A stretch of 17,506 nt of DNA from UBA5109 sp965662565 (GCA_965662565.1 CBFIHS010000039.1:1-17506), one strand, 5' to 3'. Shown: positions 1 through 7,976, counted from the stretch's first letter. Program-made: numbers and translations. Notes: generated by a model not told the origin, from the sequence alone.

Positions 1-1197
1 TGGAATTATCTGACTCGGTTTGGCCTTTTCTTTTTCCGGCACTGCATATAAGCTTGGCGCTGGCGGCGGCCAGGTAACCTCTCCTTGCTTGATCACCGTA
101 CAACCTCTGATCACTTCATCTTCCATATCAATCTGTAATTTGCCATCTTTATCTGGCGTCATATCCGTTAAGAGATGGCGTAAATTGGTGGCATATAGTT
201 GGCTGGCCTGAGCAGCTAGACGTGAAGGAAGATCTGTATATCCGATTAGTTTCACGCCATGCTTCACCACGACTTTATCTTTTTCAGTAAGTTTACAATT
301 GCCACCCATCTCAGCAGCTAAATCAACAATTACGCTACCATCTTTCATGCTTTCAACCATCGCTTCTGTCCATAATTCTGGTGAAGGCTTACCAGGAATC
401 AATGCTGTGGTGATAACGATATCTACTTCCATGGCTTGTCGAGCAAATAGCTCCATTTCTTTTTTTATAAACTCTTCGCTCATTACTTTGGCATAACCAC
501 CTTCGCCAGCAGTATTGTCTTCTTCAAAGTCCAACAGCAGAAATTCGGCATCCATGCTTTCAACTTGTTCTTTTACTTCTGGTCGAGTATCAAAGGCACG
601 CACGATCGCACCCATACTTTTGGCAGCACCAATTGCAGCTAGACCCGCCACACCGGCACCAATTACTAATACTTTAGCCGGTGGAACCTTGCCTGCGGCG
701 GTGATCTGACCAGTAAAAAATCGGCCAAAATGTTGCGCAGCCTCTACTACTGCTCGATATCCAGCAATGTTAGCCATCGAACTAAGCGCATCCATTTTCT
801 GCGCACGAGAGATACGCGGCACGCTATCCATGGCTAATACACTACCTCCTTGAGCGGCTAAGTTATTGAGCAGTTCAGGGTAGATACCAGGCTGAATAAA
901 ACTAATAAGAATCTGGTCCTTATGCATGAGTTCGACTTCATCAATAGCAAGTTCAGGATGAGTTTCAGGCGCACGCACTTTTAGAATTATGTCTGATTTA
1001 TTCCAAAGTTCTTTGGTGCTATTAATGATTTCAACGCCAGCTTCTTTATAGGCTTCATCACTAAAATTAGATGCCAGGCCGGCATTAGATTCAATGGCGA
1101 GCTCATAACCGAGGCCTCTAATAATTTCAGCAACCTCTGGGGTGGTTGCTACTCGTTTTTCGCCTTGACGAATTTCTTTAGGTATTCCAATACGCAT
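1..1197 (-). CDS. pntA: NAD(P) transhydrogenase subunit alpha (PntA), partial: C-terminal end beyond the left edge
   Basis: Alpha subunit of the membrane-bound proton-translocating transhydrogenase, which moves hydride from NADH to NADP+ at the cost of the proton gradient. Starts at ATG 1197 and stays open to base 1, giving 399 residues. Seen: N-terminal MRIGIPKEIRQGEKRVA typical of the alanine dehydrogenase/PNT family; the conserved RISRAQKMDALSSMANIAGYRA nucleotide-site stretch just after residue 130, which is nearly identical to E. coli; Rossmann glycines GAGVAG at 180-185 followed by AFDTRPEVKEQV; then VIVDLAAEMGGNC and GYTDLPSRL. The last visible residues are a Pro/Lys/Glu-rich linker, as before the membrane helices in the fused 510-residue E. 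coli PntA. Whether this is fused or a split PntAA cannot be decided here. The upstream SD is weak (A-rich AAAAAGAAAAACT). pntB is expected further left. Identification is very secure. Confidence 0.96.
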   Translation of the reverse strand, partial: MRIGIPKEIRQGEKRVATTPEVAEIIRGLGYELAIESNAGLASNFSDEAYKEAGVEIINSTKELWNKSDIILKVRAPETHPELAIDEVELMHKDQILISFIQPGIYPELLNNLAAQGGSVLAMDSVPRISRAQKMDALSSMANIAGYRAVVEAAQHFGRFFTGQITAAGKVPPAKVLVIGAGVAGLAAIGAAKSMGAIVRAFDTRPEVKEQVESMDAEFLLLDFEEDNTAGEGGYAKVMSEEFIKKEMELFARQAMEVDIVITTALIPGKPSPELWTEAMVESMKDGSVIVDLAAEMGGNCKLTEKDKVVVKHGVKLIGYTDLPSRLAAQASQLYATNLRHLLTDMTPDKDGKLQIDMEDEVIRGCTVIKQGEVTWPPPAPSLYAVPEKEKAKPSQIIP

Positions 1198-1715
1198 AGT
1201 TTTTCTTTTTTTATAATATTTATTTACGGAAAAAAACTGTATGAACTACAATTTATCAGCATTCGCCTCAGTATTCTAGATGAGAGAAATAATATCAATC
1301 AATACCGTGTCTGAATTTATACTTGCTGATTCTCATTGCGCCCTATAAAGCTTGTTATTTTTTGACTTCATACATTTTAATAAAGCGATTAACTGCCTAA
1401 ATACGTGACATTTATAAACAATCTTCTTGTGTTAATTTTTGAGTATTTTAGTTATAACATTCTAGAGAGTAATAGATATATTTTAAATGTGCTAAGTTAT
1501 AGCGATACACCAATTGAACATACATTCGATATAACTAGCAGCATTTACAATATGCTTTCTGATTTATCCTGCTATGTGTTTTAACGGTTAAAAAGTACCT
1601 CTAAATTTTAAGAATTTGGGGGTATCTCTTAAAACCTCATTGGACGTAAGAATGCTATAAAACTCTTAAAAAATAGGAAGTTTTGGACAATTTAGAATGA
1701 TATAGAATTTTTAAA
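1198..1715. other. AT-rich intergenic region with no convincing gene
   Basis: About 520 bp between pntA and the tRNA operon. Stop codons are dense in all frames and I see no protein-coding stretch and no recognisable RNA gene. It should hold the pntA promoter; the best I can find is TTCATA then 17 nt then TAAATA read on the minus strand about 30-60 bp before the ATG, which is weak. A stem-loop with a T tail at 1590-1623 is listed separately. No repeats of the flanking genes or insertion-sequence ends were seen. Confidence 0.6.
1590..1623 (-). terminator. possible terminator of the tRNA operon
   Basis: Read on the minus strand, an imperfect stem (ACC and AAATT pairing with AATTT and GGT, with two mismatches) is followed by five T residues. 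It lies about 95 nt downstream of the tRNA-His CCA end. The stem is AT-rich and mismatched, so this is a weak candidate; no better terminator is visible nearer the tRNA. Confidence 0.25.
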
Positions 1716-1792
1716 TGGGGTGGCCGACGGGGATTGAACCCGCGACAACAGGAATCACAATCCTGGGCTCTACCAACTGAGCTACGGCCACC
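1716..1792 (-). tRNA. tRNA-His (anticodon GTG)
   Basis: Full cloverleaf on the minus strand, 77 nt including an encoded G at position -1 and an encoded CCA end. The 7-bp acceptor stem (GTGGCCG with CGGCCAC), the extra G(-1):C73 pair that marks bacterial histidine tRNAs, the D-loop AGTTGGTAGAG, anticodon GTG within ATTGTGATT, and the T arm GGGTTCAATCC are all present. It is the last tRNA of the three-gene operon, 39 nt after tRNA-Arg. Confidence 0.97.
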
Positions 1793-1831
1793 ATTAAGAT
1801 AAGACTTATAATGGGTCTGCCAGCAACGAAC

Positions 1832-1908
1832 TGGCGCGCCCGGCAGGATTCGAACCTGCTACCCTCGGCTTAGAAGGCCGATGCTCTATCCAGATGAGCT
1901 ACGGGCGC
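1832..1908 (-). tRNA. tRNA-Arg (anticodon TCT)
   Basis: 77-nt cloverleaf on the minus strand with acceptor GCGCCCG paired to CGGGCGC, discriminator G and encoded CCA. Anticodon TCT sits in CCTTCTAAG; the T arm contains GGTTCGAATCC. It reads AGA/AGG arginine codons. Middle gene of the tRNA operon, 33 nt after tRNA-Pro. Confidence 0.97.
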
Positions 1909-1941
1909 TTAACTTGGGATCACAATATAGCAGGTTGAAAT

Positions 1942-2018
1942 TGGTCGGGGTAGAGAGATTCGAACTCCCGACATCCTGCTCCCAAAGCAGGCGCGCTACC
2001 AGACTGCGCTATACCCCG
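1942..2018 (-). tRNA. tRNA-Pro (anticodon TGG)
   Basis: 77-nt cloverleaf on the minus strand beginning CGGGGTA, with C1:G72 as usual for bacterial proline tRNAs, discriminator A and encoded CCA. Anticodon TGG lies in CTTTGGG; the T arm is GAGTTCGAATCTC. First gene of the operon, about 38 nt downstream of the -10 box of the promoter at 2056-2084. Confidence 0.97.
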
Positions 2019-2055
2019 AACTTTCTTCAAAAACGACTTCTTGCGAAGAGGCGGC

Positions 2056-2084
2056 ATGATACTCAGGACGCCCTGCTACGTCAA
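2056..2084 (-). promoter_or_regulatory. sigma70-type promoter of the tRNA operon
   Basis: On the minus strand: -35 TTGACG (2079-2084), exactly 17 nt spacer, -10 TATCAT (2056-2061), followed directly by a GC-rich stretch GCCGCCTC. A GC-rich discriminator after the -10 box is the known mark of stable-RNA promoters under stringent (ppGpp/DksA) control; the control itself is inferred. An AT-rich stretch (TTTCGTTACCAAATA) precedes the -35 box. Confidence 0.75.
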
Positions 2085-2212
2085 TATTTGGTAACGAAAT
2101 AGACTCATATCTACTAGAAATAAGTGAATTTATTACTGAAGCTAAAATTATCAACTAAAATCTGGGCAAAACGCCACACTTTCTTCTTCCTTCCACCCAG
2201 CAGCACACAAAA

Positions 2213-3601
2213 CTAGCTTCTCTCAATTCTCCAACTTGTCACACCGTCTTTATCTTCTACAACCACACTTAAAGCGCTCAATTCATCCCTAATTTCGTCC
2301 GCTAAAGCCCAATTTTTTTCTTCACGAGCTTGCTTGCGTTTGACAATCAAATTTTCAATATAAGCAGCATCAATATCTCCACCACCTTCTCTTAAAAAAT
2401 CTTCAGGGGATGCTTGCAGAATTCCCATGATATCGCCGAGTTTTAATAATAATGCGGCCAAATCATGTCCTGCTTTTGTATCCACGTCTCGTAAACGATT
2501 GATCTCTCGAGCCAAATCAAAAAGTACCCCAAGGGCCTCAGGCGTATTAAAGTCATCATCCATTGCCGCTTTAAAGCGCTGCTCATACTCTGTATTTTCA
2601 GGAGCCAAACCATTTTGGGCTTGTGTGCCCTTCAGCGCATTATAAAATCGCTCAAGCGCAGCGTAAGCAGTTTGCAAGTTTTCTTCAGAATAATTTATGG
2701 CACTGCGATACTGACTTGAAAGCAGAAAATAACGAATAACCTCCGCCGGGTATTTTTTAAGCACGTCTCGAATGGTGAAGAAATTATCCAGTGATTTCGA
2801 CATTTTTTCATTGTCCACTCGAACTGAACCATTGTGCATCCAAGTGTTTACAAATTTTTCCCCTGTCGCTGCTTCTGACTGAGCAATTTCGTTCTCATGA
2901 TGCGGGAACATCAAATCGCTGCCCCCACCATGAATGTCAAAAGTTGAACCCAAGCAGCAGGTAGACATTGCCGAACACTCGATATGCCAACCTGGTCGAC
3001 CGAAGCCCCAGGGAGATTCCCAACCGGGCTCTTCAGCTTTTGCCGCTTTCCATAAGGCAAAATCACGCGGATCTTGTTTAGCATTTTCAATTTCTATCCT
3101 TGCACCAGCCAATAGCTCGTCAGGATTTTTACGCGAAAGCTTGGCGTAATCTTTAAATTGATTGACCGCATAATAAACATCCCCATTATCAGCAGCATAA
3201 GCATAGCCTTTGTCGATAAGTGTTTCGATCATCCTAATTATGTCGCCAATATGTCCAGTTGCACGCGGCTCAAGATCGGGTGGCAATATGTTTAAAGCTC
3301 GTTCATCTTCATGCATCAAATTTATAAAGCGCTCAGTAAGCTCGGTAAACGGCTCTTTATTTTCATTCGCACGCCGAATAATTTTATCGTCCACATCCGT
3401 TATATTTCTAACATAAGTCACCTCTAAACCACTGGCACGCAAATAGCGCACTATGACATCGAAAGCCACCAACATGCGCGCGTGGCCAATATGGCAATAG
3501 TCGTAAGTAGTTAAACCACAGACGTACATGCGCACTTTGCCTGCCTCTATCGGCTCGAAGGTTTCTTTCTTATGGGTCAGAGTGTTATAAATTTTTAGCA
3601 C
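2213..3601 (-). CDS. cysS: cysteinyl-tRNA synthetase
   Basis: Class I synthetase that charges tRNA-Cys with cysteine using ATP in the cytoplasm. 462 residues, the family's usual size. Seen: HIGH motif at 37-40, KMSKS at 266-270, and all four zinc ligands of the E. coli enzyme at the same numbers: C28, C209, H234 and E238. The C-terminal half has the helical anticodon-binding domain, ending with the TSWRIE segment. The start is GTG at 3601, which aligns with the E. coli Met1 (MLKIYNTLT); the SD before it is poor (A-rich only), so translation may depend on upstream translation of glnS or be moderate. It lies 124 bp downstream of glnS on the same strand. A weak GGC-GTTTT-GCC hairpin followed by ATTTTAG lies about 40 nt after the stop codon. 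Confidence 0.97.
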   Translation of the reverse strand: MLKIYNTLTHKKETFEPIEAGKVRMYVCGLTTYDYCHIGHARMLVAFDVIVRYLRASGLEVTYVRNITDVDDKIIRRANENKEPFTELTERFINLMHEDERALNILPPDLEPRATGHIGDIIRMIETLIDKGYAYAADNGDVYYAVNQFKDYAKLSRKNPDELLAGARIEIENAKQDPRDFALWKAAKAEEPGWESPWGFGRPGWHIECSAMSTCCLGSTFDIHGGGSDLMFPHHENEIAQSEAATGEKFVNTWMHNGSVRVDNEKMSKSLDNFFTIRDVLKKYPAEVIRYFLLSSQYRSAINYSEENLQTAYAALERFYNALKGTQAQNGLAPENTEYEQRFKAAMDDDFNTPEALGVLFDLAREINRLRDVDTKAGHDLAALLLKLGDIMGILQASPEDFLREGGGDIDAAYIENLIVKRKQAREEKNWALADEIRDELSALSVVVEDKDGVTSWRIERS

Positions 3602-3628
3602 AGCTTTTATTCTTAATTAATTGTTCAG

Positions 3629-3676
3629 TTTATGAATTGGTTTATGAGTAGGTTTATGAATAGCTTTATAACTTTT
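3629..3676. repeat. short tandem repeat, four 12-bp units, between glnS and cysS
   Basis: Plus-strand units at 3629, 3641, 3653 and 3665: TTTATGAATTGG, TTTATGAGTAGG, TTTATGAATAGC, then TTTATAACTTTT. The first three share TTTATGA and differ at few positions; the fourth is decayed. Lies in the glnS-cysS gap and would be transcribed if the two genes form one operon. No function is known to me. Confidence 0.6.
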
Positions 3677-3725
3677 TTATATTTTTGTTAGCAGTTTCTA
3701 TTTGCAAAAAAAACATATTCAAAGC

Positions 3726-5396
3726 TTAAGCTTTTTGTTGAGCTTTGCCCCAGGTATCTCTTAAGCCTACAGTTAAATTGAATACCGGAGCATCAGCACT
3801 ATGATCCACACGGTCTGCAACAAAATAACCCTCGCGCTCAAATTGAAACCGATCTTCCGCTTTAGCATCAATTAGCGAAGACTCCAACTTACAGCCCTGA
3901 AGAATTTGTGAAGCTTCTGGATTAATAAAATCTCTATAATCACCATCAGCTGCGTCAGGGTTTTCATCCAAGAACAAACGATCATATAAACGAACTTCAG
4001 CATCAACAGCATGCGCTTCTGATACCCAGTGAATCACGCCTTTTACTTTCCTGCCTTCAGGTTTTGCTCCCAATGTTGCTGCATCATGAGTACAGCGCAG
4101 TTCTATGATTTCTCCAGAGTCATCTTTAATGACTTCTTCACATTTGATGACATATGCACCACGCAGCCGCACTTCACCACCACTTATTAAACGCTTGAAT
4201 CCAGGCGGAGGCACTTCTTCAAAGTCATTTCGATCAATATAAAGCTCACGAGTAAAAGGAATATCACGCTTACCCATGCTTTCGTCTTTAGGATGGCGCG
4301 ATAAACTTAATACTTCCTCTTTAGCTTCTGGATAATCTGTTATCACAAGCTTCAAAGGCCTTAAGACGCCCATTGCACGCGGTGATGTTTGATCCAGGTC
4401 TTCGCGCAAGGCATGCTCCAACATGGCGACATCAACCATGCTATTAGTACGAGTCACGCCGATATTCTCACAGAAATTTCGTATTGCTAGCGGGGTATAA
4501 CCGCGACGACGCATTCCCTCCAGCGTTGGCATACGTGGATCATCCCAGCCATTCACCAGCTCTTCATCAACCAATTGCTTGAGTTTGCGTTTACTCATCA
4601 CCGTGTAATTAATATTAAGGCGAGCAAATTCTATTTGTTGAGGATGTGCAGGCAAATCGACTTGATCCAAGACCCAATCGTAAAGTGGACGATGATCTTC
4701 AAACTCTAAAGAACAAAGTGAATGGGTAATTCCTTCCAGCGCATCTGACAAACAATGTGTAAAGTCATACATGGGATAAATACACCACTTATCCCCTGTT
4801 TGATGGTGATGCTGATGACGAATGCGATATAAAACCGGGTCACGCATATTCATGTTGGGAGAAGTCATGTCGATTTTTGCACGCAAACTGTATTGGCTAT
4901 CGGCAAACTCTCCGGCTTTCATGCGGCGAAATAAATCCAAATTTTCAGCAACCGACCTATCTCGATCAGGGCTATTTTTTCCCGGAGCCGTTAAGCTGCC
5001 TCGATACTCGCGAGCTTGCTCTGGAGTTAGACTACAAACATAAGCCACCCCTTTTTCAATGAGTTGCTCGGCGATTTCATAAAGTTTATCGAAGTAGGAT
5101 GAGGCATAATATTCTCTATCATCCCAATCAAAGCCCAGCCATCTGATACTGTCTTTGATGGAATTAATATACTCAACACTTTCCTTTTCAGGATTGGTAT
5201 CATCGAAACGTAAGTTGCACAGTCCGCCAAAAATTTGCGCAGTAGAGAAATTTAGGCAAATCGATTTCGCATGACCAATATGCAAAAAACCATTAGGTTC
5301 GGGCGGAAAGCGCGTGTGCACTTTAGCCCCATGCTTACCATTTTTTTGATCTTCTCGAATAATCTGATGGATAAAATTGGAAGAAACTTCAGTCAT
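3726..5396 (-). CDS. glnS: glutaminyl-tRNA synthetase
   Basis: Class I synthetase that forms Gln-tRNA(Gln) directly in the cytoplasm. 556 residues against 554 in E. coli. Seen: FPPEPNGFLHIGH with HIGH at 39-42, the RFDDTNPEKE segment at 63-72, the KMSKS-equivalent VMSKRKL at 266-272, and DDPRMPTLEGMRRRG of the core; the C-terminal third is the two-barrel anticodon-binding part ending FNLTVGLRDTWGKA. Start ATG 5396 has an AGGG SD about five bases upstream and matches family N-termini. The presence of GlnS means the organism charges tRNA-Gln directly, as most gammaproteobacteria do. It is divergent from ppiB and probably heads a glnS-cysS transcription unit. Confidence 0.97.
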   Translation of the reverse strand: MTEVSSNFIHQIIREDQKNGKHGAKVHTRFPPEPNGFLHIGHAKSICLNFSTAQIFGGLCNLRFDDTNPEKESVEYINSIKDSIRWLGFDWDDREYYASSYFDKLYEIAEQLIEKGVAYVCSLTPEQAREYRGSLTAPGKNSPDRDRSVAENLDLFRRMKAGEFADSQYSLRAKIDMTSPNMNMRDPVLYRIRHQHHHQTGDKWCIYPMYDFTHCLSDALEGITHSLCSLEFEDHRPLYDWVLDQVDLPAHPQQIEFARLNINYTVMSKRKLKQLVDEELVNGWDDPRMPTLEGMRRRGYTPLAIRNFCENIGVTRTNSMVDVAMLEHALREDLDQTSPRAMGVLRPLKLVITDYPEAKEEVLSLSRHPKDESMGKRDIPFTRELYIDRNDFEEVPPPGFKRLISGGEVRLRGAYVIKCEEVIKDDSGEIIELRCTHDAATLGAKPEGRKVKGVIHWVSEAHAVDAEVRLYDRLFLDENPDAADGDYRDFINPEASQILQGCKLESSLIDAKAEDRFQFEREGYFVADRVDHSADAPVFNLTVGLRDTWGKAQQKA

Positions 5397-5429
5397 ACAC
5401 CCTGCTTACATTCTAATGCTAGAAAAAGG

Positions 5430-5444
5430 GCGCTATTATAGCGC
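5430..5444. promoter_or_regulatory. perfect palindrome containing a TATAAT -10 box, between glnS and ppiB
   Basis: GCGCTAT-T-ATAGCGC is a 7-bp inverted repeat with a one-base centre. On the minus strand it contains an exact TATAAT (5435-5440), about 39 bp before the glnS ATG, so it may be the glnS -10 box; the -35 with 17-nt spacing is poor (TAGTTT at 5458-5463). On the plus strand it contains TATTAT, which could serve ppiB. The symmetry could also be an operator. Function is inferred. Confidence 0.35.
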
Positions 5445-5543
5445 TCTTAACAAAGGCAAACTACAAACAAACGTTTTTACTTTAAAAGAGATTGATATTC
5501 TTGATTAGGAGTGAGGGCAAACCACTAAAATAGCGAGAAACTA

Positions 5544-6038
5544 ATGATTTTATTACACACCAATGCTGGAGATATTAGCCTAGAACTGGATTTCGAAAAT
5601 GCGCCTCTAAGTGCGGCCAACTTCAAACAATACGCTGAAGAGGGCCACTACGACGGCACAATCTTCCATCGAGTGATCGACGGCTTCATGATCCAAGGCG
5701 GCGGCTTTGAGCCTGGCATGTCACAAAAAGAGACTCGCTCACCTATTCAAAATGAAGCTGACAACGGGCTTAAGAACGATATGGGGACTATCGCTATGGC
5801 CAGAACCATGGAGCCTCACTCTGCCAGCGCCCAATTCTTCATTAATATTAACGACAATGACTTCCTAAATCACAGCGGCAAAACTTCTCAAGGCTGGGGT
5901 TATGCCGTCTTTGGTAAAGTCACTGCGGGGATGGATGTTGTTGAAAAAATCAAAAACTGTGAAACCGGTTATGTTGGCGGTCATCAAGACGTGCCTCTTG
6001 AAGATGTCATTATTGAATCGGTGACAGTAGAGAGCTAA
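5544..6038 (+). CDS. ppiB: peptidyl-prolyl cis-trans isomerase B (cytoplasmic cyclophilin)
   Basis: Cyclophilin that speeds cis-trans isomerisation of X-Pro bonds during protein folding. 164 residues, exactly the length of E. coli PpiB, with no signal peptide, so cytoplasmic. Seen: catalytic Arg43 in FHRVIDGFMIQGG (41-53), the MARTMEPHSASAQFFIN core segment, and the GWGYAVFGKVTAGMDVV strand. ATG 5544 is preceded by a weak GCGAGA SD. Its TAA is followed at once by the ATG of lpxH, so the two are surely co-transcribed; this pair is also adjacent in E. coli. Confidence 0.97.
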   Translation: MILLHTNAGDISLELDFENAPLSAANFKQYAEEGHYDGTIFHRVIDGFMIQGGGFEPGMSQKETRSPIQNEADNGLKNDMGTIAMARTMEPHSASAQFFININDNDFLNHSGKTSQGWGYAVFGKVTAGMDVVEKIKNCETGYVGGHQDVPLEDVIIESVTVES

Positions 6039-6776
6039 ATGTCAGATAAGCCTATTCTGTTTATCTCGGATCTTCATCTAGAAGAAGCAAGGCCTGATAT
6101 TACTCAGGCCTTTTTCTCATTCCTTCAGACGCAGGCTGTAAACTCCCAAGCTCTATTCATTCTGGGCGACTTCTTTAATGTTTGGCTGGGAGACGATCAT
6201 GTGACTGAGCTGAGTAATAGCGTAGCGAACCAATTGTCTACTCTAGCTCAATCCGGCGTAAAAATTTTTCTCATGCATGGGAACCGCGATTTTCTAATGG
6301 GCGATAAGTTCGCTAAAGCTTGTCAGGCCACCCTCATTGAAGAACCTTACTTACTTAAAGCCTTTGGTGAAAACATTCTATTGATGCATGGTGATGTACT
6401 TTGCACCTTAGATCATGACTACATAAATTTTCGGAACTTAGTTCGCTCCCCACAATGGCAACAAGATTTTCTAAACAAAGCTATAGCTGAGCGCATAGCC
6501 TTTGCCGCGGAAGCTCGTGAAACCAGTACAGATATGAACAGCAATATAGCTGAAGATATTATGGATGTTACCTCTGAAGCTGTGATTGAGTTGCTGGAAG
6601 CTCATCAAATACAAACTCTGATTCACGGACACACTCACAGACCCAAGGTCCATACATTGGAAACAACTAAAGGAAACGCTCAACGATTTGTGCTCGGAGA
6701 TTGGGGTGTAACTTACTGGTATATATCTCTGTCTGTTGATGGCATGTTTTTATTAAATGAGAAAATAAACGGCTGA
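6039..6776 (+). CDS. lpxH: UDP-2,3-diacylglucosamine diphosphatase
   Basis: Calcineurin-like metallophosphatase that hydrolyses UDP-2,3-diacylglucosamine to lipid X plus UMP, the fourth step of lipid A synthesis, as a peripheral inner-membrane enzyme on the cytoplasmic side. 245 residues (E. coli 240). All metal-site residues of E. coli LpxH are present with a constant offset of +3: D11 and H13 (SDLHLEE), D44 (GDFFNVWLGDD), N82 (GNRD), H117 (MHGD), H198 and H200 (HGHTHRP). The start abuts the ppiB stop (TAAATG), with the SD GAGAG inside the end of ppiB. Presence of LpxH implies a Gram-negative outer membrane. Confidence 0.97.
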   Translation: MSDKPILFISDLHLEEARPDITQAFFSFLQTQAVNSQALFILGDFFNVWLGDDHVTELSNSVANQLSTLAQSGVKIFLMHGNRDFLMGDKFAKACQATLIEEPYLLKAFGENILLMHGDVLCTLDHDYINFRNLVRSPQWQQDFLNKAIAERIAFAAEARETSTDMNSNIAEDIMDVTSEAVIELLEAHQIQTLIHGHTHRPKVHTLETTKGNAQRFVLGDWGVTYWYISLSVDGMFLLNEKING

Positions 6777-6800
6777 ATTAAAAAACTTCAAGAGTAACCG

Positions 6801-7241
6801 CTACCTTTGAAAATACCGCTCAAAATGAGCTTCACTAAGAGCCTGAAGCTCCCCATTAACCTCTTCCATTACCTGACTTAAGGGCATTTGCCGATAGTCA
6901 TAAACTAACTCAACTCCAATTTCGTCCAAACTCTTTATACGATAGCCATATTTTTGCAGTAAACCATGCAACCAACAATATGGAGATAAATCGGGATGAT
7001 AAAAAAAACGAAAATCATGCATAACATCTTGAAGCTTCTGAATAGCTACAATTCTAAATTTATTTTGTAAAATTTGTTCAGTGAAATGATCTAGGCGACT
7101 AAAGACGGCTAATTTCTCAGCTTCTGTATAAGTATTCCAGCGGACCACCTCAAAATTGAAGCGTTTACAGCCTCGACAGATCTTATCTCCCAGAGATGTT
7201 GTTGAGCAAATGCCTATGCAGGGTGTTTTTATTTGATTCAT
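6801..7241 (-). CDS. DUF1289 domain protein with a long C-terminal extension
   Basis: 146 residues from ATG 7241. Residues 6-45 match the DUF1289 pattern: TPCIGIC, then CRGC, then an EVVRWNTYTEAEK helix, with four cysteines C8, C12, C22 and C25 that probably bind a metal (zinc or iron-sulfur; inferred). Known DUF1289 proteins are often only 60-90 residues; here about 100 residues follow, rich in aromatic residues (FRFFYHPDLSPYCWLHGLLQ) and with a helical Glu-rich end, in which I recognise no domain. The ATG was chosen because the cysteine domain begins right after it. A GTG at 7289 would add 16 residues (a basic MQKTQYKKAK stretch) without family support; neither start has a good SD. The gene converges on lpxH with a 24-bp gap and diverges from ppa. 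Function unknown. Confidence 0.85.
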   Translation of the reverse strand: MNQIKTPCIGICSTTSLGDKICRGCKRFNFEVVRWNTYTEAEKLAVFSRLDHFTEQILQNKFRIVAIQKLQDVMHDFRFFYHPDLSPYCWLHGLLQKYGYRIKSLDEIGVELVYDYRQMPLSQVMEEVNGELQALSEAHFERYFQR

Positions 7242-7351
7242 AAGGCTAATTCTATCATTCTTGGCCTTCTTGTATTGTGTCTTTTGCACAATTTCTTTAG
7301 TATCGCGCGCTTACAAATTATAACCGCTCTATAAAACCGTATGGATCAAAC

Positions 7352-7885
7352 ATGAATGTAAATGCTATATCTATTGGTAACAATCCTCCCGAAGATATCA
7401 ATGTAATTATCGAGGTTCCGATAGGTGGACATCCTATCAAATATGAACTTGATAAAGAGTCAGGAACGATGTTCGTTGATCGCTTTCTTTATACTCCAAT
7501 GACCTACCCAGGAAACTATGGCTTTGTGCCCCATACACTCTCTGAAGACGGCGATCCAATTGATGTCATGATCTGTAATACTAGACCCTTGATACCCGGT
7601 TGCGTCATCAATGCCCGCCCCATTGGCGTATTAATCATGGAAGATAATGCTGGGCAGGATGAAAAAATCATCGCTGTCCCTTGTGATCACCTAACTCAGC
7701 GTTATCTAAACGTACAAAACTATACTGACTTGCCAGAAATCACTTTAAATCAAATTGAGCATTTCTTTGAACATTATAAAGATTTAGAACCAGGCAAATG
7801 GGTGAAGATCGGTGGTTGGAAGAATGCAAACACGGCAAAATCACTGATCAAAAAAGCGATCAAGAGAGCCGAAACAAAGGCTTAA
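7352..7885 (+). CDS. ppa: inorganic pyrophosphatase (family I)
   Basis: Hydrolyses pyrophosphate to two phosphates in the cytoplasm, pulling forward tRNA charging and DNA, RNA and nucleotide-sugar synthesis. 177 residues (E. coli 176), a hexameric Mg-dependent family. Seen: signature D66-G-D68-P-I-D71, the ExxxGxxxKYE-type stretch PIGGHPIKYELDK (23-35), and RFLYTPMTYPGNYGF. ATG 7352 has GGA 8 nt upstream; the earlier ATG at 7341 runs into a stop after four codons. A possible promoter is TTTAGT (7296-7301), 17 nt, TATAAC (7319-7324), weak. A clear terminator follows at 7916-7954. Confidence 0.97.
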   Translation: MNVNAISIGNNPPEDINVIIEVPIGGHPIKYELDKESGTMFVDRFLYTPMTYPGNYGFVPHTLSEDGDPIDVMICNTRPLIPGCVINARPIGVLIMEDNAGQDEKIIAVPCDHLTQRYLNVQNYTDLPEITLNQIEHFFEHYKDLEPGKWVKIGGWKNANTAKSLIKKAIKRAETKA

Positions 7886-7915
7886 AAGCCTTTAGTGTTA
7901 TTCATGTAACTGGAT

Positions 7916-7954
7916 AAAGAGGGCCATTTAAAGTAGGATGTGCCCTCTTTTTTT
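7916..7954 (+). terminator. rho-independent terminator after ppa
   Basis: Perfect 9-bp stem AAAGAGGGC (7916-7924) with GCCCTCTTT (7942-7950), 17-nt loop, then further T residues, giving a run of seven T in all. It lies 31 bp after the ppa stop and ends only 35 bp before the acnB start. Confidence 0.75.
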
Positions 7955-7976
7955 ATGCCCATCAAAGAACTTTCAA

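Noticed and set aside
20..709. Three short plus-strand reading frames over pntA
   Set aside because: They lie opposite a clearly conserved gene and show no family features; shadows of the minus-strand codons.
1198..1715. Hidden small gene or regulatory RNA in the long gap
   Set aside because: Stops in every frame, no SD-start pairs with conserved-looking product, and no GC-rich structure; only a weak terminator-like hairpin.
1881..2102. Plus-strand 73-codon reading frame with GVERFELPTSCSQSRRATRLRYTP
   Set aside because: It is antisense to tRNA-Arg and tRNA-Pro; this peptide is a well-known spurious product of translating the reverse of a tRNA gene.
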